This document shows, piece by piece, positions 29,892-38,483 of a stretch of DNA of 64,000 nucleotides. The position numbers and the translations under genes are program-made. The notes below the pieces were generated by a model that had not been told where the DNA came from, did no database searches, and saw nothing but the letters and a program-made list of their open reading frames with translations. This DNA comes from a virus, in the IMG/VR virus record IMGVR_UViG_3300041407_000094, positions 17,123 to 81,122 of that record; one strand, 5' to 3'. Each line of letters starts with the position of its first letter. Within the stretch, counting starts at the first letter, position 1.

Positions 29892-29958
29892 GTAGATAAA
29901 TCTACCAAACAAATTTGCTGGGTAAATCTACTGAATAAATTTACCAAATGGGTTTACC
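29892..29958. repeat. AT-rich iteron-like repeats between divergent promoters
   Basis: Three 12-bp copies near RRTAAATYTACY at 29895-29906, 29921-29932 and 29934-29945, and a partial fourth at 29950-29958. The first lies in a dyad (GTAGAT-AA-ATCTAC). GGTAAAT and ATTTACC also form an inverted pair. Fits operator sites or a replication initiator-binding array. Confidence 0.6.
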
Positions 29959-30029
29959 AAAGGAGGGTTTCCCTGAATTGAGAGCTTAGAGAATATTTTT
30001 AAATCAGTGCGTAATTTTACAAATTACCC

Positions 30030-30057
30030 TTGACAGGTGTGTAGGAACATGTAAACT
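30030..30057 (+). promoter_or_regulatory. Rightward promoter of the divergent control region
   Basis: TTGACA (30030-30035), 16-bp spacer, TAAACT (30052-30057). Drives the replication block from 30091. Confidence 0.65.
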
Positions 30058-30090
30058 GAGGCCAATCGAAAACCCTGAAGGAGCATAATC

Positions 30091-30678
30091 ATGAAACTTA
30101 AAGAAGCCATTCGGCTGGTGAATAAAGACAAGAGTAACACAACTGATGCCGACATTAACGACTTTGCCCGCGCAGTGAATGCTGACATCTATATTGGCTG
30201 GAGTGACAAATGGAATGAGCGTGTCAAAGGTTACTGGCTTGTTCGTTGGCTGTGCACAGACACTTGGGTAGGTCGTCGGGTGTATTTCTTTGATGGCGAG
30301 CCTGTTGCTACCAGCTATCAGAGTGCCCGTAAAAATGATGAATATATTGAATTTGTCAGTAATGAAGCTGCCGAGAAAATTCGTTCATTTATTTTTGAGC
30401 TTTATGGTCAAGAAGAAAAACCAGCATATGACATTGTCAATGTTGAAGAGGACATTGAAGATTTCTATCATTTCGACCTAACTGATTACTTTCTTGAGGA
30501 TGAAGGTTTTGTGGATGGTAAGCCTGTTAAGATCATTCAGCGTCGCTGGTTCGATGATACGGAAGACAAGCGCTGGGTTTGCTACCACGCTAAAGTGAAA
30601 TTTGAGGGTGGAGAAGAACGTGTTGTAAAGGCAGAAGAAATTCATTTTCCACTTCGTATTAGCAAAGATTTCTCTTGA
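30091..30678 (+). CDS. Hypothetical protein, intact paralogue of 28625-29202
   Basis: 195 residues behind GAAGGAGCA. First half has WLCTDTWVGRRVYFFDGEPV and SARKNDEY blocks shared with the leftward frameshifted copy; the C-terminal part is a beta domain (GKPVKIIQRRWFDD...AKVKFEGGEERVV). It resembles conserved phage proteins of unknown role. First gene after the rightward promoter; the 127 bases after it contain a weak promoter-like TTGACC. Confidence 0.75.
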   Translation: MKLKEAIRLVNKDKSNTTDADINDFARAVNADIYIGWSDKWNERVKGYWLVRWLCTDTWVGRRVYFFDGEPVATSYQSARKNDEYIEFVSNEAAEKIRSFIFELYGQEEKPAYDIVNVEEDIEDFYHFDLTDYFLEDEGFVDGKPVKIIQRRWFDDTEDKRWVCYHAKVKFEGGEERVVKAEEIHFPLRISKDFS

Positions 30679-30805
30679 CCTCTCACAAACAATGTGACAA
30701 GATGCTGTGACTTGTAGAAATGTAAGCAAATAAATTTGAATAATTATTAATGTAACACTATGCAGCGAAAGCTATTCGAAGAATGGTGGCTGTGGGAGAG
30801 ATGGG

Positions 30806-30967
30806 ATGAACGCAGCACAAAAGCACATGCTTGAGTATATGCAAGAGGTGGTCAATCAGGAGGATGTTTATTTCTTTGAAGCATGGAAACAGGTGGAGAA
30901 TTTTGTGATGGACGCTCTCTGTGATTCAACCGAACAACCAGCCTTGGAGAACCAATATGAAAATTAA
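30806..30967 (+). CDS. Small acidic helical protein (53 aa)
   Basis: ATG 30806 behind GGGAGAGATGGG. Helical, acidic; overlaps the next start by 11 bases. Unknown. Confidence 0.6.
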   Translation: MNAAQKHMLEYMQEVVNQEDVYFFEAWKQVENFVMDALCDSTEQPALENQYEN

Positions 30968-31181
30968 CAGATATACATTTGACAACGGTAAATATGAAGT
31001 CCATTCTGCTGACGATGGAAGCTCTTTGGTAGCTTATCGTCACGGTGAGTTCTGGCAGAATATGATCGGTGATAATCTTACAGCGGCTATGTTGCATAGG
31101 ATTGATGAGCTTGAAGCTAAGATCAAAGATGTGACTATTCAAGCCTATGAAGAAGGTTTAATGGATGGAGCTAATAAATGA
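30957..31181 (+). CDS. Small hypothetical protein (74 aa)
   Basis: ATG 30957 after TTGGAGAACC; a longer frame to 30921 has no ribosome site. Beta-rich then a coiled-coil tail. ATGA-coupled downstream. Confidence 0.65.
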   Translation: MKINRYTFDNGKYEVHSADDGSSLVAYRHGEFWQNMIGDNLTAAMLHRIDELEAKIKDVTIQAYEEGLMDGANK

Positions 31182-31351
31182 GAGTATGTCAATCAATTCA
31201 AGAGCTTCTTGACGAAGAGATTAGTCAGATGTGGGAAGGCTTGGACTATGAAGGGCTGAATGTGGAAGCAACCAAAGAATGGTTTGCAGGGACAGATATT
31301 TTTATTCAGCTTCTAGAGAAGCTTAAAGAGGAGAATAAGCACCTGTCATGA
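31178..31351 (+). CDS. Small acidic protein (57 aa)
   Basis: Starts in an ATGA overlap; helical and acidic, one Cys. Ends with another ATGA overlap. Confidence 0.6.
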   Translation: MRVCQSIQELLDEEISQMWEGLDYEGLNVEATKEWFAGTDIFIQLLEKLKEENKHLS

Positions 31352-31446
31352 TTGATGAACGTATGCAGCAATTAAGTGAGATGGAAAATAAATTGAATGG
31401 GGAGCGAGACAAGCTCGCTTTCGTTCAGGCGCCATTGGGGCTTTAA
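31348..31446 (+). CDS. Short helical peptide (32 aa)
   Basis: Overlaps the upstream stop; ribosome site only at a distance. Coiled-coil-like first 22 residues. Moderate support. Confidence 0.45.
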   Translation: MIDERMQQLSEMENKLNGERDKLAFVQAPLGL

Positions 31447-31469
31447 AGGCAATTAGCTAGGAGAGAATT

Positions 31470-33329
31470 TTGAGTAATATCCGAGAGGTCATATCTCATT
31501 ATCTTGATATCTCTGGAGATAAGTGTTGCTGCCCTTTTCACAAGGAACGCACACCATCTCTGAATATCTTTGACGATACCAATTCATTTTATTGTTTTGG
31601 CTGTGGTCAGAGTGGGGATGAGATTGAGTTTGTGAAGGACTACAAAGGTTTGACATTTCCCAACGCTGTTAAGGAAGTGTGTTCAATTCTGAAATTAACC
31701 AAAGAGGAGCTTATGGAAAGTAAAGATAAAGAAAAGGTTGCTGAGAAAGTAGCTATTGAGAATGCTGAAGTTATGGATGTTGAAGAAGTTAAATCTCTCA
31801 TTCAATCCACAGGATATGTGAGTCATGGGTATCGCGGTATCCGAGATGACATTAACAAATTCTTTGGGCATTTGAGTAAACTGGATAGTCAAGGTAAAGT
31901 CCTTGCACGCTACTACCCAGAAACCAATAACAACGGTAAGTTGACAGGTTATAAATGCAGAAACACACCAAAGGACTTTAGTCACGGAAACCAAGGAATT
32001 ACTGGCAGTAAGAGTCAACTTAGTGGTCAGGTGAAATTCAAATCCCCCGCTAAATATGTTCTCTATGTTGGTGGCGAGGAGGATAAAGCAGCAGCTTTTC
32101 AGATGCTCAAGGATAATCGTAAGGATCAGGAGTTCGATTCTATTCCTGTAGTAAGCTCAACGGTTGGTGAGTTGACAGCAGCCAAACAAGCTGCCCAACA
32201 ATATGACTGGTTTGACATGTACGATATCATCGTAATTGGCATGGATAACGATGAAGCTGGTCGTGCTGCTGCAAAGAAGATTGCAGACGTTCTACCAAAA
32301 GAGAAAGTACGAATTGCTACATGGTCCGGCAAAGATCCAAATCAGATGTTGATTGATGGTAAAGAGAAACAATTTGTTCGTGATTTCTACAATGCAAAAG
32401 AATTCATTAGTAGTGGTATTTCCTCTTCTGGTGACGCTGAAGCTGGTTTGGCTGAGTTCCTGACAGCTCCAAAGATTGGTCTACCACCTCAACTGAGCAA
32501 GCTTGAGGCTGCAATGCGTGGTGGTATCAAATCTACTGGCTCCGTTGTGAACATTATTGGTGACACAAGTATTGGTAAGAGCTTTCTGTCTGACACTCTG
32601 ATCTATCATTGGTTGTTCAACAGTCCTCGTGTACCAACAATTGTCAGTCTTGAGCGAACTAAGGAAGAGTTGACAATTGATTTGCTGTCAATGCATCTTA
32701 AGAAAAACCTGATGTGGTTCACAGATGGTCACGATGCTGTGGATTATCTGAATCAACCTGAAGTACAAGTATTGAAGAATAATCTTCTTTACAACGAAGC
32801 TGGTGAGCCTCGATTCTTTATTATTGATGAGCGGGAAGGGGAGATTGAACTTCTCAAGCGTCAGATGGAGAAAAGTGGTAAAGTCAATGATTCACGACTG
32901 ATGGTGATTGACCCACTCACTGACTTCTTGCGATCATTAGGGACAGAGGTTCAAGAAAACTTTATGATGTGGCAGAAGTTGCAAAAGAAGAATGGTTTTG
33001 TATTCATCAACATTCTTCACACCCGCAAGCCACCAACTGATAAAGATGGCAATGTTCGCAAGGTTACGGAATATGACGCACTTGGTTCTGGGACATTTAT
33101 CCAGTCAGCAGACGTGAATATTGTGATCAATCGTGATAAGATGGCTTCAGATCCGATTGAGAAGAATACGACCTATGTTGACATGCCTAAGTGTCGTGGG
33201 GGTATCACTGGTGAGATTTGTGCGCTATACTATGACGCTGAAACTCGTCAGCAGTATGATCGTGATGAGTATTTTGACCGTAAAGTAGAAGATCCACCGC
33301 AACATCATGCGGATGAGATTGATTTTTAA
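31470..33329 (+). CDS. Bifunctional DNA primase-helicase
   Basis: 619 residues from TTG 31470, behind TAGGAGAG. The order is as in T7 gp4-type enzymes. A CHC2-type zinc finger comes first (CCPFHKERTPSLNI...FYCFGCG, residues about 20-46). The TOPRIM domain follows (VGGEEDKAAAF near 200-210, and GMDNDEAG near 257-264). The RecA/DnaB-like helicase has Walker A GDTSIGKS (364-371) and Walker B LMVIDPLTDF (about 477-486). It primes lagging-strand synthesis and unwinds the fork for the polymerase encoded next (33340), which starts ten bases after its stop. Confidence 0.93.
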   Translation: MSNIREVISHYLDISGDKCCCPFHKERTPSLNIFDDTNSFYCFGCGQSGDEIEFVKDYKGLTFPNAVKEVCSILKLTKEELMESKDKEKVAEKVAIENAEVMDVEEVKSLIQSTGYVSHGYRGIRDDINKFFGHLSKLDSQGKVLARYYPETNNNGKLTGYKCRNTPKDFSHGNQGITGSKSQLSGQVKFKSPAKYVLYVGGEEDKAAAFQMLKDNRKDQEFDSIPVVSSTVGELTAAKQAAQQYDWFDMYDIIVIGMDNDEAGRAAAKKIADVLPKEKVRIATWSGKDPNQMLIDGKEKQFVRDFYNAKEFISSGISSSGDAEAGLAEFLTAPKIGLPPQLSKLEAAMRGGIKSTGSVVNIIGDTSIGKSFLSDTLIYHWLFNSPRVPTIVSLERTKEELTIDLLSMHLKKNLMWFTDGHDAVDYLNQPEVQVLKNNLLYNEAGEPRFFIIDEREGEIELLKRQMEKSGKVNDSRLMVIDPLTDFLRSLGTEVQENFMMWQKLQKKNGFVFINILHTRKPPTDKDGNVRKVTEYDALGSGTFIQSADVNIVINRDKMASDPIEKNTTYVDMPKCRGGITGEICALYYDAETRQQYDRDEYFDRKVEDPPQHHADEIDF

Positions 33330-33339
33330 GGAGAAGGTT

Positions 33340-35562
33340 TTGGATAAGAAGTGGTATGAATCAGACTTTATTTACGATTTGGAGTCGTACCCGAATGTTT
33401 TCTCTATGAGCATCATCCATGCTTCTGGTAAACACATGCGAGTTTTTGAGATTAGTGATCGTAAGAATGAAATTGAAGGGATTGCTAAATGCTTGCGATA
33501 TCTGGTTCAGAATAAATGTCGTATGGTGGGATTTAACAATAACTCATACGACTACACTCTTATCCATGAAATCATTAAATCTCTGAAGGAAGCAAAGCAA
33601 ACTGGTAAAGCTCCAAATATTACAGCTCAGAAGCTTTACAAACTCACAACTCAAATCATTACAAAAATGCAGTCTGAAGATAAGTGGTACGGCATTAAAG
33701 AAGCTGACCACTTTATTCAACAGGTTGATTTGTATAAAATTCACCATATGGATAACATGGCGAAAGCTACATCTTTGAAGATGTTGGAAGTGAACATGCG
33801 ATCTACCAACGTGGAGGATTTACCCTTTCCTGTTGGTAAGAAGCTGACAAGTGATGAAATTGATATCTTATTGCATTATAACAAACACGATGTTAATGAA
33901 ACTCTGAAGTTCTATTACTACTCTTATGAGGCGATTGAGCTTCGTAAGGAGTTGTCTGAGAAGTTTGGATTTGACTGCACAAGTTTTAGTGATAGTAAGA
34001 TTGGTGAAACCTTGTTTATCAACCGTCTAGAACAAGCTCAGAAGGGTTTGTGCTATGAGTACAGTAAACATGGTGGCCGTAAGATCAATCAGACCAAGCG
34101 TGACAATGTAAAGATTAAAGATTGTCTTTTTGACTATCTGAAATTTGATCGTCCTGAGTTTAGGGCTGTACATGATTGGTTGAGTAATCAGACAGTGCAA
34201 GAAACTAAGGGTGTCTTCAATGATTATGAAGAACATCAGATCGGTGATCTTGCTAAGTATGCTCAGATGAAAACCAAAAAGGTGTTGTTCAAGAATAGGT
34301 TGAATCTCGATAATAAAGATAAACCTAAAGCTGACTTTGATTTTACTGATCTAGATCACTTGGAAGAACTTCAACGTCTGAAAGATGAATTCTTGAAAGA
34401 ACATCCTATGGGATATTTTGAAGAGAAGGAAACTAAAACGTCACGCTCTCATAAGCTTAAGGTAACTGCTTTCTATCGAGTGGTTGAGGCAATTAACACT
34501 GTAATTGATGATAAGGTGTACGTGTACGGTACTGGCGGTATTCACATGTCTATTGAAAGTGAGACTGTGAGAGCAGATGACGAATGGACAATTATAGACG
34601 CCGACGTCACCAGTATGTACCCGTCGATTTCCATTGCCAACAACGTGTATCCTGAACATCTCGGTATTACATTCTGTAAAGTGTACAAGGATCTATTTAT
34701 GGAGCGTGGTAGATATCCAAAAGGTAGTGGTCCAAATGGTGCAATTAAGCTAGCATTGAACTCTGTGTACGGTAAGTCCAACAGTGAGTTTAGTCCGCTT
34801 TATGACCCTAAATATACCTTAACTATCACCATTAACGGTCAACTGTGCCTGTCTATGCTGGCTGAAAAACTGATTGATCTTGGTTGTAAGATGATTCAAT
34901 GTAATACTGACGGTGTGACAGCTTTGGTTCCACGCAGTAAGGAAGCTGATTATTATGCAATCACAAAAGAATGGGAAAAAACTGTTGGACTTCGGTTGGA
35001 GTATGCTGTATATTCAATGATGGCTTTGGGAAACGTTAACAACTACATCGCCGTTTATGAAGATGGGAAGGTGAAGAGTAAAGGTCAGTATGAAGTTGCT
35101 CACTTTGAAAAGCTTGGATGGTCTAAAAACCATTCTGCGATGATCGTGCCAAAGGCTGCACTTGACTACATTGTTTATGGTAAAGATATTGAAGAGACTA
35201 TTCGTTCTCACAAGGATGAATTTGATTTTCTTTTGAGGGCGAAAGTACCACGTAGCTCAAAGCTTTATCTTTGTTATGAGGACGGTCGTGAGGTTCAGCA
35301 ACAGAACATCTGCCGCTACTATCCATCTGAACAAGGTGGTAAATTGGTCAAGCTGATGCCAGCCTTGATTGATGGTGGTGAATGGCGTAGACTTGGATTG
35401 GACACTGAATGGACGGTTGAGACGTGCAACAACATTGCAGAGTTTGACTGGAATAAACTTAACTATGATTATTACATCAAGGAGGCTCAAAAGCTGATTG
35501 ATGGTGTGGGGATGAAAGAAATTGAAAATAATGCTTTACAGGGCCATGAAAACGTGGAATAA
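33340..35562 (+). CDS. Family-B DNA polymerase with 3'-5' exonuclease
   Basis: 740 residues; TTG 33340 is six bases after AAGGAG, so the longer frame from 33307 is rejected. Exonuclease motifs: IYDLESYPN (D13, E15), VGFNNNSYDY (D71), and HYNKHDV (Y180, D184). Polymerase motif A is DADVTSMYPSI (420-430), motif B IKLALNSVYGK (469-479), motif C CNTDGV (521-526, replacing YxDTD). The distance between A and B is only about 45 residues, short for the family. Replicates the genome with the primase-helicase just upstream. Confidence 0.92.
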   Translation: MDKKWYESDFIYDLESYPNVFSMSIIHASGKHMRVFEISDRKNEIEGIAKCLRYLVQNKCRMVGFNNNSYDYTLIHEIIKSLKEAKQTGKAPNITAQKLYKLTTQIITKMQSEDKWYGIKEADHFIQQVDLYKIHHMDNMAKATSLKMLEVNMRSTNVEDLPFPVGKKLTSDEIDILLHYNKHDVNETLKFYYYSYEAIELRKELSEKFGFDCTSFSDSKIGETLFINRLEQAQKGLCYEYSKHGGRKINQTKRDNVKIKDCLFDYLKFDRPEFRAVHDWLSNQTVQETKGVFNDYEEHQIGDLAKYAQMKTKKVLFKNRLNLDNKDKPKADFDFTDLDHLEELQRLKDEFLKEHPMGYFEEKETKTSRSHKLKVTAFYRVVEAINTVIDDKVYVYGTGGIHMSIESETVRADDEWTIIDADVTSMYPSISIANNVYPEHLGITFCKVYKDLFMERGRYPKGSGPNGAIKLALNSVYGKSNSEFSPLYDPKYTLTITINGQLCLSMLAEKLIDLGCKMIQCNTDGVTALVPRSKEADYYAITKEWEKTVGLRLEYAVYSMMALGNVNNYIAVYEDGKVKSKGQYEVAHFEKLGWSKNHSAMIVPKAALDYIVYGKDIEETIRSHKDEFDFLLRAKVPRSSKLYLCYEDGREVQQQNICRYYPSEQGGKLVKLMPALIDGGEWRRLGLDTEWTVETCNNIAEFDWNKLNYDYYIKEAQKLIDGVGMKEIENNALQGHENVE

Positions 35563-35592
35563 TAGATCTATTGAAAATAATTGTGGACTCAT

Positions 35593-36336
35593 ATGAAGAA
35601 AGTAATCAAACCGTTAGACGAGGGTTCAATATACGAGACGATATACGGAGAGGGTTTCAAGGTTGTTTGGTATATAGGCAGGGATAAGATACTGATTGAA
35701 TTCCTAGACGAAACAGCACACCTGCACTGGACATCAAAGTGCCAGATACTTAGAGGAGACTTTAGGAATCCTTATAGAAAAACAGTCTATGGTAGAGGAT
35801 TCCTAGGTTTTGGTAAGTACAAAACTAAAGAGGGTAGGAAAGATACCTTAGAATATAAAACTTGGGCCGGTATATTTCGCAGATGTTATGAGCAGGACGA
35901 TTGTGGTAATAATCTAGAGCCAACTTATCAAGGGTGTGAAGTTGATGAAAGATGGTATAATTTCCAAAACTTTGCATCTTGGTTCTGTAGTAGAAAACAA
36001 TATGGAATGGGGTGGCACTTGGATAAGGATATTACTGTTTCGGGTAACAAGGTATATGGTCCAGATACTTGTACAATGTTACCTGTACAACTTAATGCCT
36101 TGATTGTTGGGGAAAGATTAAAGTCTAGAGAGTTACCTGTAGGAGTATACAAGGATCGTTATGGATATAAGGCGGGAACTGGTAAAGTATATGCCGGATT
36201 TTATAGAAATGTAGAAGAAGCACACCAAGCGTATAAAGTTAGAAAAGGAGAGTACATAAGGGAGGTTGCTGAAGGTTTTAAAGAATTTCTTGATGCAGAA
36301 ACGTTTGACAAACTAATGAACTTTGAAGTTAAATAA
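35593..36336 (+). CDS. AP2/HNH-like putative homing-type protein (copy E)
   Basis: 247 residues from ATG 35593 (TTG 35581 is possible). Same architecture as copy D at 16354: an N-terminal beta domain, then YGRGFLGFGK, LEYKTWAGIFRRCYE, PTYQGCEVDERWYNFQNF, HLDKDITVSGNKVYGPDTCTMLP and an AP2-like GVYKDRYGYKA block with VEEAHQAY. It directly follows the DNA polymerase gene, a favoured site for mobile endonuclease genes in phages. No clear ribosome site. Activity unproven. Confidence 0.75.
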   Translation: MKKVIKPLDEGSIYETIYGEGFKVVWYIGRDKILIEFLDETAHLHWTSKCQILRGDFRNPYRKTVYGRGFLGFGKYKTKEGRKDTLEYKTWAGIFRRCYEQDDCGNNLEPTYQGCEVDERWYNFQNFASWFCSRKQYGMGWHLDKDITVSGNKVYGPDTCTMLPVQLNALIVGERLKSRELPVGVYKDRYGYKAGTGKVYAGFYRNVEEAHQAYKVRKGEYIREVAEGFKEFLDAETFDKLMNFEVK

Positions 36337-36349
36337 CTGGAGAAATAAA

Positions 36350-36520
36350 ATGCAAACCAAATTTGAATACCTGATCACAGATTACAAGAATCTTTTTGCA
36401 GTATGTAGCACAAGGGAAGAATCGAGAAAAGAATTGCGCGAGATTAAAGCATTGGGTTACAAAGATGCTAAGATTGTTCGCGAAGAGTTTGTAAAGATTT
36501 CGGAAAAGGTTGTTCGGTAA
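36350..36520 (+). CDS. Small basic protein (56 aa)
   Basis: ATG 36350 behind CTGGAG. Alternating strands and helices, ferredoxin-like in pattern; basic. Overlaps the next ATG by one base. Confidence 0.65.
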   Translation: MQTKFEYLITDYKNLFAVCSTREESRKELREIKALGYKDAKIVREEFVKISEKVVR

Positions 36521-36759
36521 TGGGCAGCGTAACATTAAAAGATTCTGTAGAAAAAGTTGGTGATGCATCAATTTCCACTGTAGAATATGTCTTCTCAGAT
36601 ATTCAGGACTTTCTGCTTTGGGAGTCAAGTAAACGAGATGCTATGAATCAGGCTGTAAAGAGCTTTGTTGATAGTCAGTTGTTTGGTGGATATGAAGAGC
36701 CTGTCGAAGAAACGGCTGTAGTGGATATTAATGTTAAAAAGAAAGAAACTAAACACTAA
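36520..36759 (+). CDS. Small hypothetical protein (79 aa)
   Basis: Helical centre with a charged C-terminal tail. Coupled to the upstream gene. Unknown. Confidence 0.65.
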   Translation: MGSVTLKDSVEKVGDASISTVEYVFSDIQDFLLWESSKRDAMNQAVKSFVDSQLFGGYEEPVEETAVVDINVKKKETKH

Positions 36760-36773
36760 TTAAGGAGAAGTAA

Positions 36774-36992
36774 ATGAAAGTTGCATTTTTCGGTATCGTT
36801 GTTGTAATTGCTGCAATCTTGATGGCTCTAGCAGTTGTCTCGGGTATTGGTTATGGTCTATACTTGTTGGGTGTTGTTGGCCTGACATTTGGTCCAGCGG
36901 CTTGGGCAGGATTTGTACTGTGGGCTAAGATGTTTGGCGGCGGGTTTGTGTTGTACATCGCCGGCATTCTTGGTGTTACACTTAGTAAGTAA
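36774..36992 (+). CDS. Small membrane protein (72 aa)
   Basis: Two to three hydrophobic segments cover almost the whole sequence, Gly/Ala/Val-rich; only the first and last few residues are charged. Ribosome site AAGGAG. An inner-membrane protein of unknown role. Confidence 0.68.
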   Translation: MKVAFFGIVVVIAAILMALAVVSGIGYGLYLLGVVGLTFGPAAWAGFVLWAKMFGGGFVLYIAGILGVTLSK

Positions 36993-37038
36993 AAAGAATT
37001 TACGGAAACGTAGATATCGATTCGTAAGAATCAATCCC

Positions 37039-37052
37039 TCACAATATTGTGA
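37039..37052. promoter_or_regulatory. Perfect 14-bp palindrome upstream of the ssDNA-binding protein
   Basis: TCACAATATTGTGA reads the same on both strands, 37 bases before the start at 37089. A short GATTC/GAATC hairpin lies just before it. Possible operator or autoregulatory site. Confidence 0.45.
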
Positions 37053-37088
37053 ACTAAATAAATACACACCAAATAGAGAAAATTAAAT

Positions 37089-37814
37089 ATGACTGCTTCT
37101 GTAATTGTAAAGCAACTTCCTAAGTCTGGCACTTTGGAAACTTTTAATGTATACGTGCTGAATGCTCCAGTGTTCTATGCAGCGGTACACACTCCCAAGA
37201 GCAAATATCAGAGTACCGATAAAGAGTTCAGTCTGACAGCGTTTGTGGACGAGGCAACTAAAGACAAACTGCTGGACGAAGTGATGTTGAACAAAGGTTT
37301 TGCACTTGTAGGTAAGGACAAGACAACTAAGCCGCCACGTCGGATTAAATATCCTTTGTCCAAGGACGTTGAGGAAGGTAAGACCAACTATGATGTAGTG
37401 GAAGGTATGTACGGCTTTGGTCTTGCAAAGCCTGAGTTCAGCAAGAAAGGCAACCCGATGACTGTCAATGTTATTGACAAAGAAGGTCAAGCGTTTACTC
37501 AGGACATTGGGAATGGCTCAGTTTGTACTTTGAAATTGTTCGGCTATCGTAATCCTGAAGGTCAACTCACTGTTACATTGGACACTGTACAAGTAGTAGA
37601 ACACATTCCTTATGAGGGTCGTACTTCCTCGGATGAAGTTGTTGATGATGTGATGGGTAGCTACAAGGTGAAGAAAGCTGAGGCTAAACCTGCTGAAGAG
37701 GAAACTCCTGCACCGAAAGCCAAGGCTGCTCCACAACCAGTACCGGACTTTGCAGCGCTCGACGATGACATTCCATTCATGCGTATCAGTGATCGTCTGT
37801 TGATGATTATCTAA
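37089..37814 (+). CDS. Single-stranded DNA-binding protein (gp2.5/DUF2815-like)
   Basis: 241 residues. The N-terminal 180 residues form a beta-rich OB-type domain with the FYAAVHTPKSKYQS, YPLSKD and GMYGFGLAKPEF blocks seen in phage ssDNA-binding proteins. A Lys/Ala/Pro linker follows (about 195-222), then the acidic tail ALDDDIPF. Such proteins normally end at that tail, which binds replication partners; here eleven more residues (MRISDRLLMII) follow. It lies between the polymerase and exonuclease genes, as expected for a fork protein. Confidence 0.8.
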   Translation: MTASVIVKQLPKSGTLETFNVYVLNAPVFYAAVHTPKSKYQSTDKEFSLTAFVDEATKDKLLDEVMLNKGFALVGKDKTTKPPRRIKYPLSKDVEEGKTNYDVVEGMYGFGLAKPEFSKKGNPMTVNVIDKEGQAFTQDIGNGSVCTLKLFGYRNPEGQLTVTLDTVQVVEHIPYEGRTSSDEVVDDVMGSYKVKKAEAKPAEEETPAPKAKAAPQPVPDFAALDDDIPFMRISDRLLMII

Positions 37815-37875
37815 AGGAATTTAAGAGCAAGGATGCTCAACCATTTAAACAAATTAATTGCTAGGAGATTTAAAT

Positions 37876-38124
37876 ATGAAAGAACGTCAATCGCTGTACA
37901 GCCGTGCATATCAACTGGCTCAAGAAGCTATCACCAATAAAGAAGACATGAAAGAACTGGCGGGGGAATTTACTTACGACAAAGAATACAACACCGATGG
38001 TTTTGATAAAGTTGAAGTGAAGAATATTGTTAAAGCAGCCCAAGCAAAAGCGAAGCAAGATAATCTTGCAGAGAAGGTTGAAGAGCTGAATAAGCTGCAA
38101 CAGATTCAAGAAGCTTATAGCTGA
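37876..38124 (+). CDS. Small helical protein (82 aa)
   Basis: ATG 37876 behind TAGGAGATT. Helical, Lys/Glu/Gln-rich, coiled-coil-like end. Unknown. Confidence 0.68.
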   Translation: MKERQSLYSRAYQLAQEAITNKEDMKELAGEFTYDKEYNTDGFDKVEVKNIVKAAQAKAKQDNLAEKVEELNKLQQIQEAYS

Positions 38125-38139
38125 GTAGTTAATTCAAAT

Positions 38140-38163
38140 AGCCGGTGAAATATCCGGCTTTCT
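38140..38163 (+). terminator. Intrinsic terminator
   Basis: Stem AGCCGG (38140-38145) / CCGGCT (38154-38159) with an eight-base loop, followed by TTCTTG. Sits between 38124 and 38181. Confidence 0.65.
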
Positions 38164-38180
38164 TGTAAGAGGAGAATTAA

Positions 38181-38483
38181 ATGAATAATCTTTATAGTTT
38201 CTATGTTGATTGCGGTCGTCAAGGTAGTTTGGATGGTTTGTTCATCGCTACACAAGAACAAGTAGATAAAGCTATTGGTTGCGAGATGTACTTTGGCGAA
38301 GTTCTTGGTAAACACTCTGATGTACAAGGCACTCTTGAAGCTCATGAGATTAAGTTGGTTTCAAGTGACCAAGACAAAGTTGAGTGGCTTCTTGAACTTC
38401 TTGGTGAAAATGTAAGCGGTTTTAATCCTCTTGACTACATTCAAGAATCTGATGAAGAAGAGGAATATGAGGATGACGAGTAA
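38181..38483 (+). CDS. Hypothetical protein with acidic tail (100 aa)
   Basis: Behind AAGAGGAG. First 80 residues alpha/beta; the last 15 are nearly all Asp/Glu. Its end overlaps the exonuclease start by 11 bases. Unknown. Confidence 0.7.
   Translation: MNNLYSFYVDCGRQGSLDGLFIATQEQVDKAIGCEMYFGEVLGKHSDVQGTLEAHEIKLVSSDQDKVEWLLELLGENVSGFNPLDYIQESDEEEEYEDDE

Noticed and set aside
30760-30834. 24-codon frame starting at 30760
   Set aside because: No ribosome site and overlapped by the better-supported gene at 30806.
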